From Methylobacterium oryzihabitans (lineage in GTDB: Bacteria > Pseudomonadota > Alphaproteobacteria > Rhizobiales > Beijerinckiaceae), in the NCBI RefSeq assembly GCF_004004555.2, contig NZ_SACP01000014.1:62001-126000 (forward strand): a DNA stretch of 64,000 nucleotides, read 5' to 3'. Below are positions 53,950 to 64,000 of the stretch, one piece after another. A program made the position numbers and the translations under genes. Below the pieces are notes generated by a model. It saw only the letters and a program-made list of their open reading frames with translations. It ran no database searches and was not told where the DNA came from. The first letter of the stretch is position 1. The number at the start of each line of letters is the position of its first letter.

Positions 53950-54662
53950 TCGTGGTCGACGACGAGGCGCTGGCCCGCCAGCGCCTGCGCGACCTCCTGG
54001 ACGGGCAGGCGGACGTCGCGCTCGTCGGCGAGGCCGGGAGCGTGTCGGACGCCGTCCGGCTGATCACGCAGGAGCGGCCGGACGGCGTGCTGCTCGACAT
54101 CGAGATGGCGGACGGAACCGGGTTCGACGTCGTGCGCCGCCTCGCCGACCCGCCCTCCATCGTCTTCGTCACCGCCTATTCGCACCACGCCGTCGACGCC
54201 TTCGGCGTGCGGGCCGTCGACTATCTCCTGAAGCCGGTGCGCCAGAGCCGGCTGGAGGAGGCGCTGCGCCGCCTGCACGCCGCGATCCGGCCGGCCGAGC
54301 CGCGGATCCCCGACACCATTCCCGCCATGTTCCACATGCGGCTGTCCGGAGGCACCCTGTCGGTCCTGCACGACGCGATCGTGTTCCTCGGTGCCGAGCG
54401 CGACTACACCCGCATCGTCGTCGAGGGCCGCCCGCCGCTGCTCGTCCGGCAACCGCTCGGCCGCAGCGCGGCGGAACTCCCCGACACGACGTTCCGCCGC
54501 CTCGGGCGCTCCCTCGTGGTGAACCTCGCCCGTCTGCGCGAAGTCGACCAGAAATCCCGCGATACGACGTGGATCCGCCTCGCGGGGTGGGATCAGGCCG
54601 TGGTGCTCGGCCGCGCCGCGTCCGAGGACCTGCGCCGCATCCTGTCCCCGTCGAAGAAATGA
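53937..54662 (+). CDS. LytTR-family response regulator
   Basis: A 241-residue two-domain regulator. The receiver domain (1-120) has the acidic pair Asp8-Asp9, phosphoacceptor Asp54 (GVLLDIEMADGTGFD), a threonine in VTAYSHHAVDAFG and Lys99 (YLLKPV). The C-terminal LytTR DNA-binding domain (about 140-238) contains VFLGAERDYTRIVVEGRPPLLVRQPLGR, FRRLGRSLVVNLARLREVD and a closing WDQAVVLGRAASEDLRRIL. It should be phosphorylated by the LytS-type kinase encoded immediately upstream. Targets are unknown; the adjacent divergent efflux operon is the first candidate. Confidence 0.93.
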   Translation: MLRLIVVDDEALARQRLRDLLDGQADVALVGEAGSVSDAVRLITQERPDGVLLDIEMADGTGFDVVRRLADPPSIVFVTAYSHHAVDAFGVRAVDYLLKPVRQSRLEEALRRLHAAIRPAEPRIPDTIPAMFHMRLSGGTLSVLHDAIVFLGAERDYTRIVVEGRPPLLVRQPLGRSAAELPDTTFRRLGRSLVVNLARLREVDQKSRDTTWIRLAGWDQAVVLGRAASEDLRRILSPSKK

Positions 54663-54873
54663 TCGGCTCCGGGCCGTCCGCAGCCGGTCCCGTCCGGATC
54701 GTGCGGCCGAGGCCGGATCGCGATCCGGGAGGTCGGACCCGGACGGCGATCGCGTTGCGGGGCGCCCCCGCGTCTGCTCGACCCGGGCGACCGGCAGGAC
54801 GGGGCCGGCCAGTTCGTCGTGCCGGCCGGTTCGCCTGGCCGGACAGGCCGGTGAGGTGGACCGCGTCCCGGCC

Positions 54874-55083
54874 CTATCGCAGCGTCGGCGATTCCCCGGG
54901 CTTCAGGTGGGGGTCCCCACCGTCCGGCCCGCCGAGGGCGACGTGATCGTTCAGGCGTCCGAGGTGTTCGAAGACGTGCTCGAAGGCGTTCGTGACCGCC
55001 TGCTCGAAGGAGCCGTCGCCCTTCCCGCCTGCGTCCCTGAGGGCACTGAGCAGGGCGCGGTGCTTTTCGGTATCCTCGGACAT
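54874..55083 (-). CDS. Small hypothetical protein, soluble
   Basis: A 69-residue acidic/polar protein without a recognised family: KHRALLSALRDAGGKGDGSF followed by EQAVTNAFEHVFEHLGRLNDHV and a proline/glycine-rich tail. The middle looks helical. The start is the ATG at 55083, which has a strong GGGAGGA ribosome site 7 nt upstream on the minus strand. No signal peptide. It stands alone, convergent with the LytTR gene across about 210 GC-rich bases in which I see nothing else. Confidence 0.55.
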   Translation of the reverse strand: MSEDTEKHRALLSALRDAGGKGDGSFEQAVTNAFEHVFEHLGRLNDHVALGGPDGGDPHLKPGESPTLR

Positions 55084-55291
55084 GTCGTCCTCCCGGCCGG
55101 CGGGAGCGCCGGCTCGGCAAGCCAATCGCCATGACCGATCCCGGTTCCTGCGCATCATCGACGACCGATGCGGCCATGCCTCCCCGCCGTGAGGTGAGCC
55201 GGGGCGCGTCGGCTCTCTCCGGCCGCCGGGGACCGGGCGGCCTTGCCGCGACGACCTCCTGGCCCGCCACCTGATCCGGGGATCGCCGCCC

Positions 55292-56755
55292 ATGCCGAAC
55301 CGTGTCCAGTCCGCCTTGCGCGCCGCCGCCGAGGCCGGCATCGGCCTGTGGGCGGCCTGCAACCGGCTGCGCCTGTCCGGAACGCCGAACCCCTTCGTGG
55401 TCGGCGTGCACGCGCCGATGCGCGAGGAACTGACGCTGGCGGACCTGCCGGTCACCGGGGCGATCCCGCCCGGGTTCGAGGGCCTCTACCTCAAGATGGG
55501 AGCGAATCCCGCCGGCCCGGCGACCCGGGGCCACGACTGGTTCCTCGGCGACGGCATGGTGCACGGCCTCGCGATCGAGGGCGGCCGTGCCGCGTGGTAC
55601 CGCAACCGCTGGATCGGCTCGCGCCCCGCCGCCGCGGCGCTCGGGCGGCCCGCCGCCCCCGGGCCGCGGCGGGGCGGCAACGACACCGTCAACACCAACG
55701 TCGTCGCGATCGGCAGCCGGATCTTCGCCGTGGTCGAAGCCGGCAGCTACCCGGTCGAACTGTCGCGGACCCTGGAGGAGCAGCGCTACAACCCGTTCGA
55801 CGGGACGCTCGCCGGCTCGTTCACCGGGCATCCGCACCACGACCCGCTGACCGGCGAGACCCACGCCATCGCGTATGACGGCCGGGTCTGGGACAGCGTC
55901 CGCCACGTCGTCGTCGCGCCGACCGGGCGGGTCGTGCGCGACAGGCCGGTCGCCGTCGAGCACGGCCCCTGCATCCACGACTGCGCGATCACGGCGCGCT
56001 TCGCGATCGTGCTCGACCTGCCGGTCACGTTCTCGCTCGGGGCGCTGCTGGCCGGCCACCGCTTCCCGTTCCGCTGGAACCCCGCCCACGGCGCGCGCGT
56101 GGGCCTGCTGCCCCGGCGGGGCGACGGCGCCGACATCCTGTGGTGCGAGGTCGAGCCCTGCTTCGTGTTCCACGTCGCCAACGCCTACGACGACGCGGAC
56201 GGGCGGGTGATCCTCGACGTCGTCGCCTACGACACGGTGTTCACCGCGGCCGGGGGCGGGTTCGACGAGCCGGGCCGGCTCGAACGCTGGACGGTCGATC
56301 CGGCGGCGCGGCGGGTCGCGCGGCGGGTGCTCGACCCGACGCCGCAGGAATTCCCCCGCATCGACGAGCGGCGGTTCGGGCGGCGCCACCGCTACGCCTA
56401 CACGGTCAGCGTCCCCGCCGACGGCAATACGCAGCTCGCCGGCGCGACCCGGATCTACAAGCACGACCTGGAGACGGGCGAGCGCCGCGTGCACGAGTTC
56501 GGCCCCGACCGCGTCCCGGGGGAGTTCGTGTTCGTACCGGCGCATCCCGGTGCCGGCGAGGACGAGGGCTGGCTCGTCGGGCTCGTCATCGACACCGCGA
56601 CCGACACGACCGACTTCGCGATCCTCGACGCGAGGTCGTTCGAGGCGCCGCCCGTCGCCACGATCCGTCTCGGCCACCGGATCCCGCCGGGCTTCCACGG
56701 CAACTGGTTCCCGGCCCGGGCCACCGACCCGGATGGCGCCGGCGCGGGGCCGTGA
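55292..56755 (+). CDS. Carotenoid oxygenase family protein
   Basis: A 487-residue member of the carotenoid cleavage oxygenase (RPE65) family, non-haem iron enzymes that cleave polyene or stilbene double bonds. The seven-bladed propeller is suggested by IPPGFEGLYLKMGANPAGP, WFLGDGMVHGLAI and NTNVVAIGSRIFAVVEAG. Four iron-ligand histidines fit the motifs GHPHHDPLTGE, GPCIHDCAITARFAIV, CFVFHVANAYDD and PPGFHGNWFP. The glutamate second shell is plausible in WCEVEPCFVFH. Methylobacteria are pigmented, so a carotenoid or apocarotenoid substrate is reasonable but unproven. The start is the ATG at 55292. It stands alone and is convergent with the methyltransferase gene. Confidence 0.9.
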   Translation: MPNRVQSALRAAAEAGIGLWAACNRLRLSGTPNPFVVGVHAPMREELTLADLPVTGAIPPGFEGLYLKMGANPAGPATRGHDWFLGDGMVHGLAIEGGRAAWYRNRWIGSRPAAAALGRPAAPGPRRGGNDTVNTNVVAIGSRIFAVVEAGSYPVELSRTLEEQRYNPFDGTLAGSFTGHPHHDPLTGETHAIAYDGRVWDSVRHVVVAPTGRVVRDRPVAVEHGPCIHDCAITARFAIVLDLPVTFSLGALLAGHRFPFRWNPAHGARVGLLPRRGDGADILWCEVEPCFVFHVANAYDDADGRVILDVVAYDTVFTAAGGGFDEPGRLERWTVDPAARRVARRVLDPTPQEFPRIDERRFGRRHRYAYTVSVPADGNTQLAGATRIYKHDLETGERRVHEFGPDRVPGEFVFVPAHPGAGEDEGWLVGLVIDTATDTTDFAILDARSFEAPPVATIRLGHRIPPGFHGNWFPARATDPDGAGAGP

Positions 56756-56784
56756 CGCTCGCGCCGGTCGGCGCACGCGGTTCC

Positions 56785-57420
56785 TCAGGCCGCGGCGGTC
56801 CAGCCGATCACCGCCGTCATCGGGTCGCCGGGGCCTCCCTCGGGCCTGAGGATGCAGCCTTCGAGGCGGGCGAAGCCGGCGCGGTCGAGATACAGACCGA
56901 CGAGGTCGGTCCGTCCCGCGGCGTCGAGGCCGTGCCAGATCGCCACCGCCTTGGTCGGAAAGCAGCGGTTCGAATAGCTGACCACCACCGGCGAGCCGGG
57001 GCGCAGCACGCGGGCGACCTCGGACAGGACGGCCACGGGCCGCTGCAGGTATTGCACCGAGACGCAGATCAGCGCGGCGTCGACGCTGCCCGAGTCGAGC
57101 GGCAGCTCCGGTGCGGCGTTGAGGTCCTGCACGAAGTGCCGGGTCAGGCGCGGGTTGGCGGCGAGTTCCTCCGCGTTCAGGCCGTGGCCGACCACGCTGG
57201 CATAGGCGACCTCGTCCGGCAGGTGGCTGACCCAGCTCGACATCAGGTCGAGGACGTCGCCGCCCGCCGGGACGACCTCCCGGTAGAGGTCGGTCACCGC
57301 CGCGATCGCGGCGGCATCGATGTGGGTCACGAGGCGCGGCTCGGCGTAGAACAGCGGATCGGGATCGCGATCGAACTTCGCGAAGGCGTTGGGCGGCAGG
57401 TCCGGGAGTTCCTGGGTCAT
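56785..57420 (-). CDS. Class I SAM-dependent methyltransferase
   Basis: A 211-residue methyltransferase of the class I fold. The SAM motif is modified: GGDVLDLMSSWVSHLP replaces the usual G-x-G loop, followed by the acidic strand-2 end (GHGLNAEELAANP). VQDLNAAPELPLDSGSVDAALICVSVQYLQRPVAVLSEVARVLRPGSPVVVSYSNRCFP (seen in blocks) contains motifs II and III. N-terminal PNAFAKFDRDPDPLFYAEPRLVTHID is typical of a cyanobacterial and alphaproteobacterial group of uncertain substrate. Start is the ATG at 57420 (MTQELPDLPP). It is divergent from the YgiQ-type gene. Confidence 0.82.
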   Translation of the reverse strand: MTQELPDLPPNAFAKFDRDPDPLFYAEPRLVTHIDAAAIAAVTDLYREVVPAGGDVLDLMSSWVSHLPDEVAYASVVGHGLNAEELAANPRLTRHFVQDLNAAPELPLDSGSVDAALICVSVQYLQRPVAVLSEVARVLRPGSPVVVSYSNRCFPTKAVAIWHGLDAAGRTDLVGLYLDRAGFARLEGCILRPEGGPGDPMTAVIGWTAAA

Positions 57421-57603
57421 CGACGAGCCTGTCTCCGGTCCGGGGCGCGCGCCGGCCGCGGCACGACCCACGGGTCGAGGACGAGTGTAGGGAGCGCCCG
57501 GCGGCCTCCCAGTCCCGGCGTCCAAGGTGCCGCAGGCGGGGCGGGATCGGGCCGGCGTTCCGCGCCCGTCTCGACGCGCCGGCACGGTGCATGTCTTGAA
57601 TAC

Positions 57604-57628
57604 GGTCGAGGTTGTTGGCGCCTCGACC
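57604..57628. promoter_or_regulatory. Inverted repeat upstream of the radical SAM gene
   Basis: GGTCGAGG at 57604-57611 and CCTCGACC at 57621-57628 form a perfect 8-base inverted repeat with a 9-base spacer, about 40 bases before the YgiQ-type start and inside a 249-base divergent gap. It may be an operator or an RNA hairpin in the leader. No other structure was noticed in this gap. Confidence 0.35.
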
Positions 57629-57669
57629 TTCGTTGAACTCGCGCGGCCGGTGGCCTATGCAGTCGCCCC

Positions 57670-59718
<2,049 letters not shown>

Positions 59719-59731
59719 CCGCCACGGGTCT

Positions 59732-59837
59732 CTAGAGCACCTCACGATCGCGCTGCAATCGCGAAGCTCTCTAGGTCTTTGATTTTGCCGCATTTCCTTC
59801 GACGAACCGGTATCCACTTCGTCGGAAAATGCTCTAG
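59732..59837. repeat. Inverted-repeat-bounded intergenic element
   Basis: A 106-base element with ends CTAGAGCA (59732-59739) and TGCTCTAG (59830-59837), perfect inverted repeats of 8 bases. The inner sequence ends with ACCGGTATCCACTTCGTCGG then AAAATGC, a sequence I know as very frequent between genes of Rhizobiales. It fills the whole gap between the convergent YgiQ-type and ABC exporter genes and covers the latter's stop. It may end transcription in both directions. Confidence 0.75.
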
Positions 59838-61768
59838 CGGTAGGCCGCCGCCTGCAGCTCGAACAGCTCGGCGTAGCGGCCGCCGGTGCGGATCAGGTCC
59901 TCGTGCGTGCCGGCCTCCTGCACCCGGCCGTCGCCGAGCACGACGATCCGGTCGGCGCGGCGCACGCTCGAGAAGCGGTGCGAGATCAGGAGCGCGGTGC
60001 GCCCCTGCGCGAGTCCGCGAAAGCGCGCGAACACCTCGGCCTCGGCGCGGGCGTCCAGGGCCGCGGTCGGCTCGTCCAGCACCAGCACCTCGGAGTCGCG
60101 CATGTAGGCGCGGGCGATCGCGAGCTTCTGCCACTCGCCCCCGGACAGGTCGACCCCGTCGTCGAAGCGCCGCCCCAGCCGCTGGCCGTAGCCCGCCGGC
60201 AGCCGCGCCACCACGGCGTCGGCCAGTCCGCGCGCCGCCGCGCCCGCGATGCGAGCGGCATCCGCCCGCTCGGCGATGCGCCCGACCGCGATGTTCTCGC
60301 CCGCCGTGAAGTCGAAGCGGACGAAGTCCTGGAAGATCACGCCGATGCGGGTCCGCAGGATGTCGGGGTCGTAGTCGCGCAGGTCCCGCCCGTCGAGCAG
60401 GATGCGCCCCTCGGTCGGGTCGTAGAGCCGCGCCAGAAGCTTGACGACCGTGGTCTTGCCGCTGCCGTTCTCGCCCACCAGCGCCACCACCTCGCCGGCC
60501 CGGATGGTCAGCGACAGGTCGCGCAGGGCCCAGCGTTCCGCCCCGGGATAGCGGTAGCCCACCGCCTCGAACACGAAGCCGTCGCGGATCGGCGTCGGGA
60601 ACGGCGCGGGATGCGCGGGCGCGCGCAGGCGCGGCGCGAGCGCCAGGAACGCGAACAGGTCGTCGAGGTACTGCGCCTGTCCCGAGAGCTGCGAGAGGCC
60701 GAGCAGCAGCCCCTCGACGAGGCCGCGCAGGCGCAGGAAGGCGCCGGTCAGGAACGTGAGGTCGCCGAGCGTGATCGCCCCGGTGGCCGCCCGCAATGCG
60801 ATCACGAGGTAGGCGAGATAGTAGGCGAGCGTGCCGAGGCTGGCGAAGAGCCCGCCCGCGACGGCCCGGCGCCGCGCGAGCCGGGTGTTCTCGCGCAAAG
60901 CCCGGTCGGCGAGCCGGCCGAAGCGCTCGGCGAGGTAGCCGCTGAGGCCGAAGAGCTTGATCTCCTTGGCGCTCTCGGCCCCGGCCCCGAGCTGGCGCAT
61001 GTAGTCGCCCTCGCGCCGCTCCGGCGAGCGCTGGTAGGCGAGGCGGTAGCCCTGGCGGTTGAAGTGGAGCTCGTTGAGGAAGGCCGGGATCAGGGCCAGC
61101 ACCAGCAGGACGACGAGCCAGGGCAGGAACGCGACGACGGCCACCGCCAGGGACAGCGCCGTGAGGCCGTCCTGGAGCTGGCCGAGGAGCTGGCCCATCA
61201 GGTTCCCGCGCCACGCCACCTGCCGCCGGGCGCGCTCCAGCCCGTCCTGCACCGCCGGGTCCTCGAACTGGGCGAGATCGAGGGCCGCGGCATGCGCCAT
61301 CAGCCGGAGCGTGATGGCGTTGCCGGTCATCTCGGCCAGCACCCCGTCGACGAGGCCGGTCGCGCGCCCGAGCAGGTCGGAGGCGAGGGCGAGCGCCAGT
61401 TCGGCCCCGATCAGCAGCGCCACCTGCCGCAGCACCGGACTGGCGACCCAGTCCGAGGCGGTCGCCAGCGCGGCGACATCGCCCCGCCCGGCCACGACCG
61501 CGTCGACGACGAGCTTGGCGACGTAGAGCGTCAGCGCCGGCACCGCCCTGCGGGCGATGCGCAGCCCGATGCCCAGCAGCGTCAGGGTGCGGCTCGTCGC
61601 CCAGGCGAGCCGGAACAGGGCCGGGAGGTGCCGGAGCGGACCGATCCGTGCCGCGGCCGCATTGCGAAGCCGCTCAATGGGTGATGGAGGCAAAACGCGC
61701 TGCGCGCCGCGTCGGCGCTCCCTGCTGTGTCGAGGGGACAACGAGCACGTCCCGGACCGCAGGGCCAC
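59834..61768 (-). CDS. ABC exporter, fused membrane and ATPase domains
   Basis: A 644-residue half-transporter with an N-terminal membrane domain (about residues 50-360) and a C-terminal ATPase domain (about 395-640). The membrane part has hydrophobic helices such as FLPWLVVLLVLALIPAFL and LFASLGTLAYYLAYLVIAL. The ATPase has Walker A VGENGSGKTTVVKLL, Q-loop GVIFQDFVRFDFTAGENIAVG, signature VDLSGGEWQKLAIARAYMR, Walker B VLVLDEPTAALDA and the switch histidine LISHRFSSVRRAD. It probably acts as a homodimer exporting lipid, peptide or drug. The start is uncertain: ATG at 61768, or TTG at 61693. The stop lies inside the flanking inverted-repeat element. Confidence 0.87.
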   Translation of the reverse strand: MALRSGTCSLSPRHSRERRRGAQRVLPPSPIERLRNAAAARIGPLRHLPALFRLAWATSRTLTLLGIGLRIARRAVPALTLYVAKLVVDAVVAGRGDVAALATASDWVASPVLRQVALLIGAELALALASDLLGRATGLVDGVLAEMTGNAITLRLMAHAAALDLAQFEDPAVQDGLERARRQVAWRGNLMGQLLGQLQDGLTALSLAVAVVAFLPWLVVLLVLALIPAFLNELHFNRQGYRLAYQRSPERREGDYMRQLGAGAESAKEIKLFGLSGYLAERFGRLADRALRENTRLARRRAVAGGLFASLGTLAYYLAYLVIALRAATGAITLGDLTFLTGAFLRLRGLVEGLLLGLSQLSGQAQYLDDLFAFLALAPRLRAPAHPAPFPTPIRDGFVFEAVGYRYPGAERWALRDLSLTIRAGEVVALVGENGSGKTTVVKLLARLYDPTEGRILLDGRDLRDYDPDILRTRIGVIFQDFVRFDFTAGENIAVGRIAERADAARIAGAAARGLADAVVARLPAGYGQRLGRRFDDGVDLSGGEWQKLAIARAYMRDSEVLVLDEPTAALDARAEAEVFARFRGLAQGRTALLISHRFSSVRRADRIVVLGDGRVQEAGTHEDLIRTGGRYAELFELQAAAYR

Positions 61769-61868
61769 TCGTCCGGAATGGCGACGGCACGCGGCATGGT
61801 GGCGCTCGCGATCGTCTGCCCCCGTCGTCCCGGTCGCAGGCGGCCTTCGGTGTGGCGCCGGTTTCCGC

Positions 61869-62578
<710 letters not shown>

Positions 62579-62582
<4 letters not shown>

Positions 62583-63331
62583 GCGGTGCTCCCGAGATAG
62601 GCGGCGCGCACCTCCGGGTGGAGGCGGATGCCGGCCGGCGCGTCCTCGGCGATCTTGCGGCCGCGGGCCATGACGGTGATCCGGTCGGAGATGTCGAGCA
62701 CGACGCTCATGTTGTGCTCGATCAGCAGCACCGCCATCTGGGCCCGCAGGGACAGGATCAGGTCCTTGGTCCGGTGGACGTCGTCGATGCCCATGCCGGC
62801 CAGCGGCTCGTCGAGGAAGATCATCTTCGGCCGGCCGGCCAGCGCCATGCCGATCTCCAGCGAGCGCTGGGCGCCGTGCGACAGGCCGCCGGCGCGCTCG
62901 TCGGCGCGGTCGGACAGGCCGATCCGCGCCAGCAGCTCCCCGACCTCGGCGCGGATGTCGGCGCGCCGGCCCGGGCCGCGCCAGAACACCCAGCCCTCCC
63001 CCGCCTCCCGCGCCTGCACGGCGAGCCGCAGGTTCTCGGCGACGGTGAGTCCGGCGAACAGGGCGGTGACCTGGAACGAGCGGCTCATGCCGTAATGGAT
63101 GCGCCGGTGGACCGGGGCGCGGGTGACGGTGTGGCCGTCGAACACGATGCGCCCGCCGCTCGGGCGGCGCACCCCGGTCAGGGCGTTGAACAGCGTGGTC
63201 TTGCCGGCGCCGTTCGGGCCGATCAGGGCGTGGATCGTCCCCGGCCGCACCGACAGCGAGAAGCCCGACAAGGCCTGGAAGTCGCCGAAGCGGACGTCGA
63301 TCGCCTCGGCGACGAGCAGCGGCTCAGCCAC
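62579..63331 (-). CDS. livG: Branched-chain amino acid-type ABC transporter ATPase LivG
   Basis: A 250-residue ATPase of the LivG type. Walker A is IGPNGAGKTTLFNALTG, the Q-loop region is YGMSRSFQVTALFAGLTVAENLRLA, the signature is GLSHGAQRSLEIGMALAG (a variant of L-S-x-G) and Walker B is MIFLDEPLAGMG. A switch histidine is present (LLIEHNMSVVLDI). The family C-terminal loop RKIAEDAPAGIRLHPEVRAAYLG is complete. I use the GTG at 63331 (VAEPLLVAEAI), which overlaps the livM stop by 8 nt; an ATG at 63370 would add 13 residues within livM. Middle gene of a livM-livG-livF operon. Confidence 0.9.
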
Positions 63332-64000
63332 GGGCCGCCTCCCGGTGGCGCAGGGCCGCGATCCGCCCACCGACGCTCCACAGGCCGCCCGGCAGGAACA
63401 GCACGAGGCCGATCAGCAGGAGCGCGATCAGCGCCATCCAGCGCGGCCAGATCTCGGACAGCGCCTCGGACACGATCATGTAGAAGGCGGCGCCGGCGAG
63501 CGCCCCGCCCGGCGAGCCGACCCCGCCGATCAGCGCCATCACGAGGAGCCGCTGGCTCATCTCGAGGTCGGCGTCGCTCGGCGGCACGAAGCCGAGGAAG
63601 ACGACGTGGAGCGCCCCCGCGAGCCCGGCGATGCCCCCGGCGAGGGCGAGGGCCGCGGTCTTGTAGCGGGCGACCGGGTAGCCGAGCACGGCGCAGCGCG
63701 GCTCGTTCTCGCGGATCGCCGCCAGCACGCTGCCGAACGGCGAGGCGACGAGGCGCTGCACCAGGAGGAACACCAGCAGGAAGGCCCCGGCCGAGAGGCC
63801 GTAGAGCGAGAGCGGGCCCTCGATCGGCAGGCCGAACAGGTCGAACCGGCGCGGCAGGCCCGACAGCCCGTTCTCGCCGCCGGTGACGTCCTTGAACGCC
63901 AGGGTCGCGAAATGCCCCATCTGGGCGAAGGCGAGCGTGAGCATGACGAAGTAGACGCCGTGGCGCCGCACGATGACGCTGCCGAGGAGCCCGGCCAGCG
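63324..64000 (-). CDS. livM: Branched-chain amino acid-type ABC permease LivM, cut by the window end
   Basis: The C-terminal 225 or so residues of a LivM-type permease; the frame stays open to base 64000 and continues beyond it. Family blocks are GVYFVMLTLAFAQM, GENGLSGLPR, GSVLAAIRENEPRCAVLGYPVARYKTAALALAGGIAGLAGAL (in pieces) and GGVGSPGGALAGAAFYMI. There are at least four membrane segments. It is first in the visible livM-livG-livF operon; livH and the binding-protein gene are expected further along. The sequence upstream of an internal GTG still encodes LivM-like residues, so the true start is outside. Confidence 0.9.
   Translation of the reverse strand, partial: LAGLLGSVIVRRHGVYFVMLTLAFAQMGHFATLAFKDVTGGENGLSGLPRRFDLFGLPIEGPLSLYGLSAGAFLLVFLLVQRLVASPFGSVLAAIRENEPRCAVLGYPVARYKTAALALAGGIAGLAGALHVVFLGFVPPSDADLEMSQRLLVMALIGGVGSPGGALAGAAFYMIVSEALSEIWPRWMALIALLLIGLVLFLPGGLWSVGGRIAALRHREAARG

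Noticed and set aside
54593..57592. A 999-codon minus-strand frame across the LytTR end, carotenoid oxygenase and methyltransferase region
   Set aside because: It overlaps strongly supported genes and its product is low-complexity and arginine-rich; typical of GC-rich shadows.

Overview
The window is a chromosomal segment of a very GC-rich alphaproteobacterium. Gene content points to the order Hyphomicrobiales and most likely the family Methylobacteriaceae (Methylobacterium type): alphaproteobacterial small families (DUF1674/SdhAF4, DUF2794, DUF3422, DUF4164), the imuA-imuB-dnaE2 mutagenesis cassette with an alphaproteobacterial GAAC-N7-GAAC LexA box, the zapA / 6S RNA / 5-FTHF cyclo-ligase arrangement, and a gap-pgk-fba cluster. 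This assignment is inference from families and base composition; no rRNA or tRNA gene was recognised.

Layout. 1-0.9 kb: a ParD/ParE toxin-antitoxin pair followed by a 40-codon remnant of a GNAT acetyltransferase. 0.9-8.3 kb: housekeeping genes (DUF3422 membrane protein, purH, heparinase-like, rsmB, SdhAF4, PH-domain protein, cupin). 8.35-13.4 kb: two divergent operons forming a small acyl-carrier cluster (ACP, AMP-dependent ligase and SDR leftward; GNAT-like protein and a ThDP-dependent enzyme rightward). 13.4-17.5 kb: DUF2794, a structured leader or small-RNA candidate ending in an intrinsic terminator, an LRR-protein-kinase fusion, a lipoprotein and two small unknowns. 17.5-25.6 kb: a GntR-type regulator divergent from a sugar-acid catabolic operon (UxaB-like reductase, a complete polar-amino-acid-type ABC importer, a zinc alcohol dehydrogenase and a UxaA-like dehydratase). 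These enzymes fit the route L-galactonate (or a related hexonate) to tagaturonate to altronate to 2-keto-3-deoxygluconate. 25.6-31.7 kb: a sulfotransferase-like gene and the SOS mutasome imuA-imuB-dnaE2. 31.7-34.6 kb: an AT-rich upstream region followed by three TerD-family stress genes, probably acquired. 34.6-43 kb: apt, an inositol-monophosphatase family gene, a Sel1-repeat protein, a methyltransferase, a ThiE-like protein, fba, pgk, a coiled-coil membrane protein and gap. 43-48.2 kb: DUF4164, zapA, 6S RNA, 5-FTHF cyclo-ligase, a YmdB-type phosphoesterase, and a MotA/ExbB plus OmpA/MotB-like pair. 48.3-54.7 kb: an RND efflux pump with its adaptor, divergent from a LytS/LytTR two-component system. 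54.9-61.8 kb: a small unknown, carotenoid oxygenase, methyltransferase, YgiQ-type radical SAM protein and an ABC exporter. 61.9-64 kb: livF-livG-livM of a branched-chain amino-acid-type importer, with livM cut by the window end.

Intergenic DNA is unusually structured. Two dispersed repeat families (about 75-90 bp and about 160-205 bp, three copies each), a 216-bp region bounded by perfect 32-bp inverted repeats inside the sugar-acid operon, and a further inverted-repeat element at 59.7 kb account for most gene-free stretches. The most unusual items are the ACP/ligase/SDR cluster with its ThDP-enzyme neighbour, the structured leader before the LRR kinase, the leader peptide overlapping the uxaB start, and the repeat cluster around zapA and 6S RNA.
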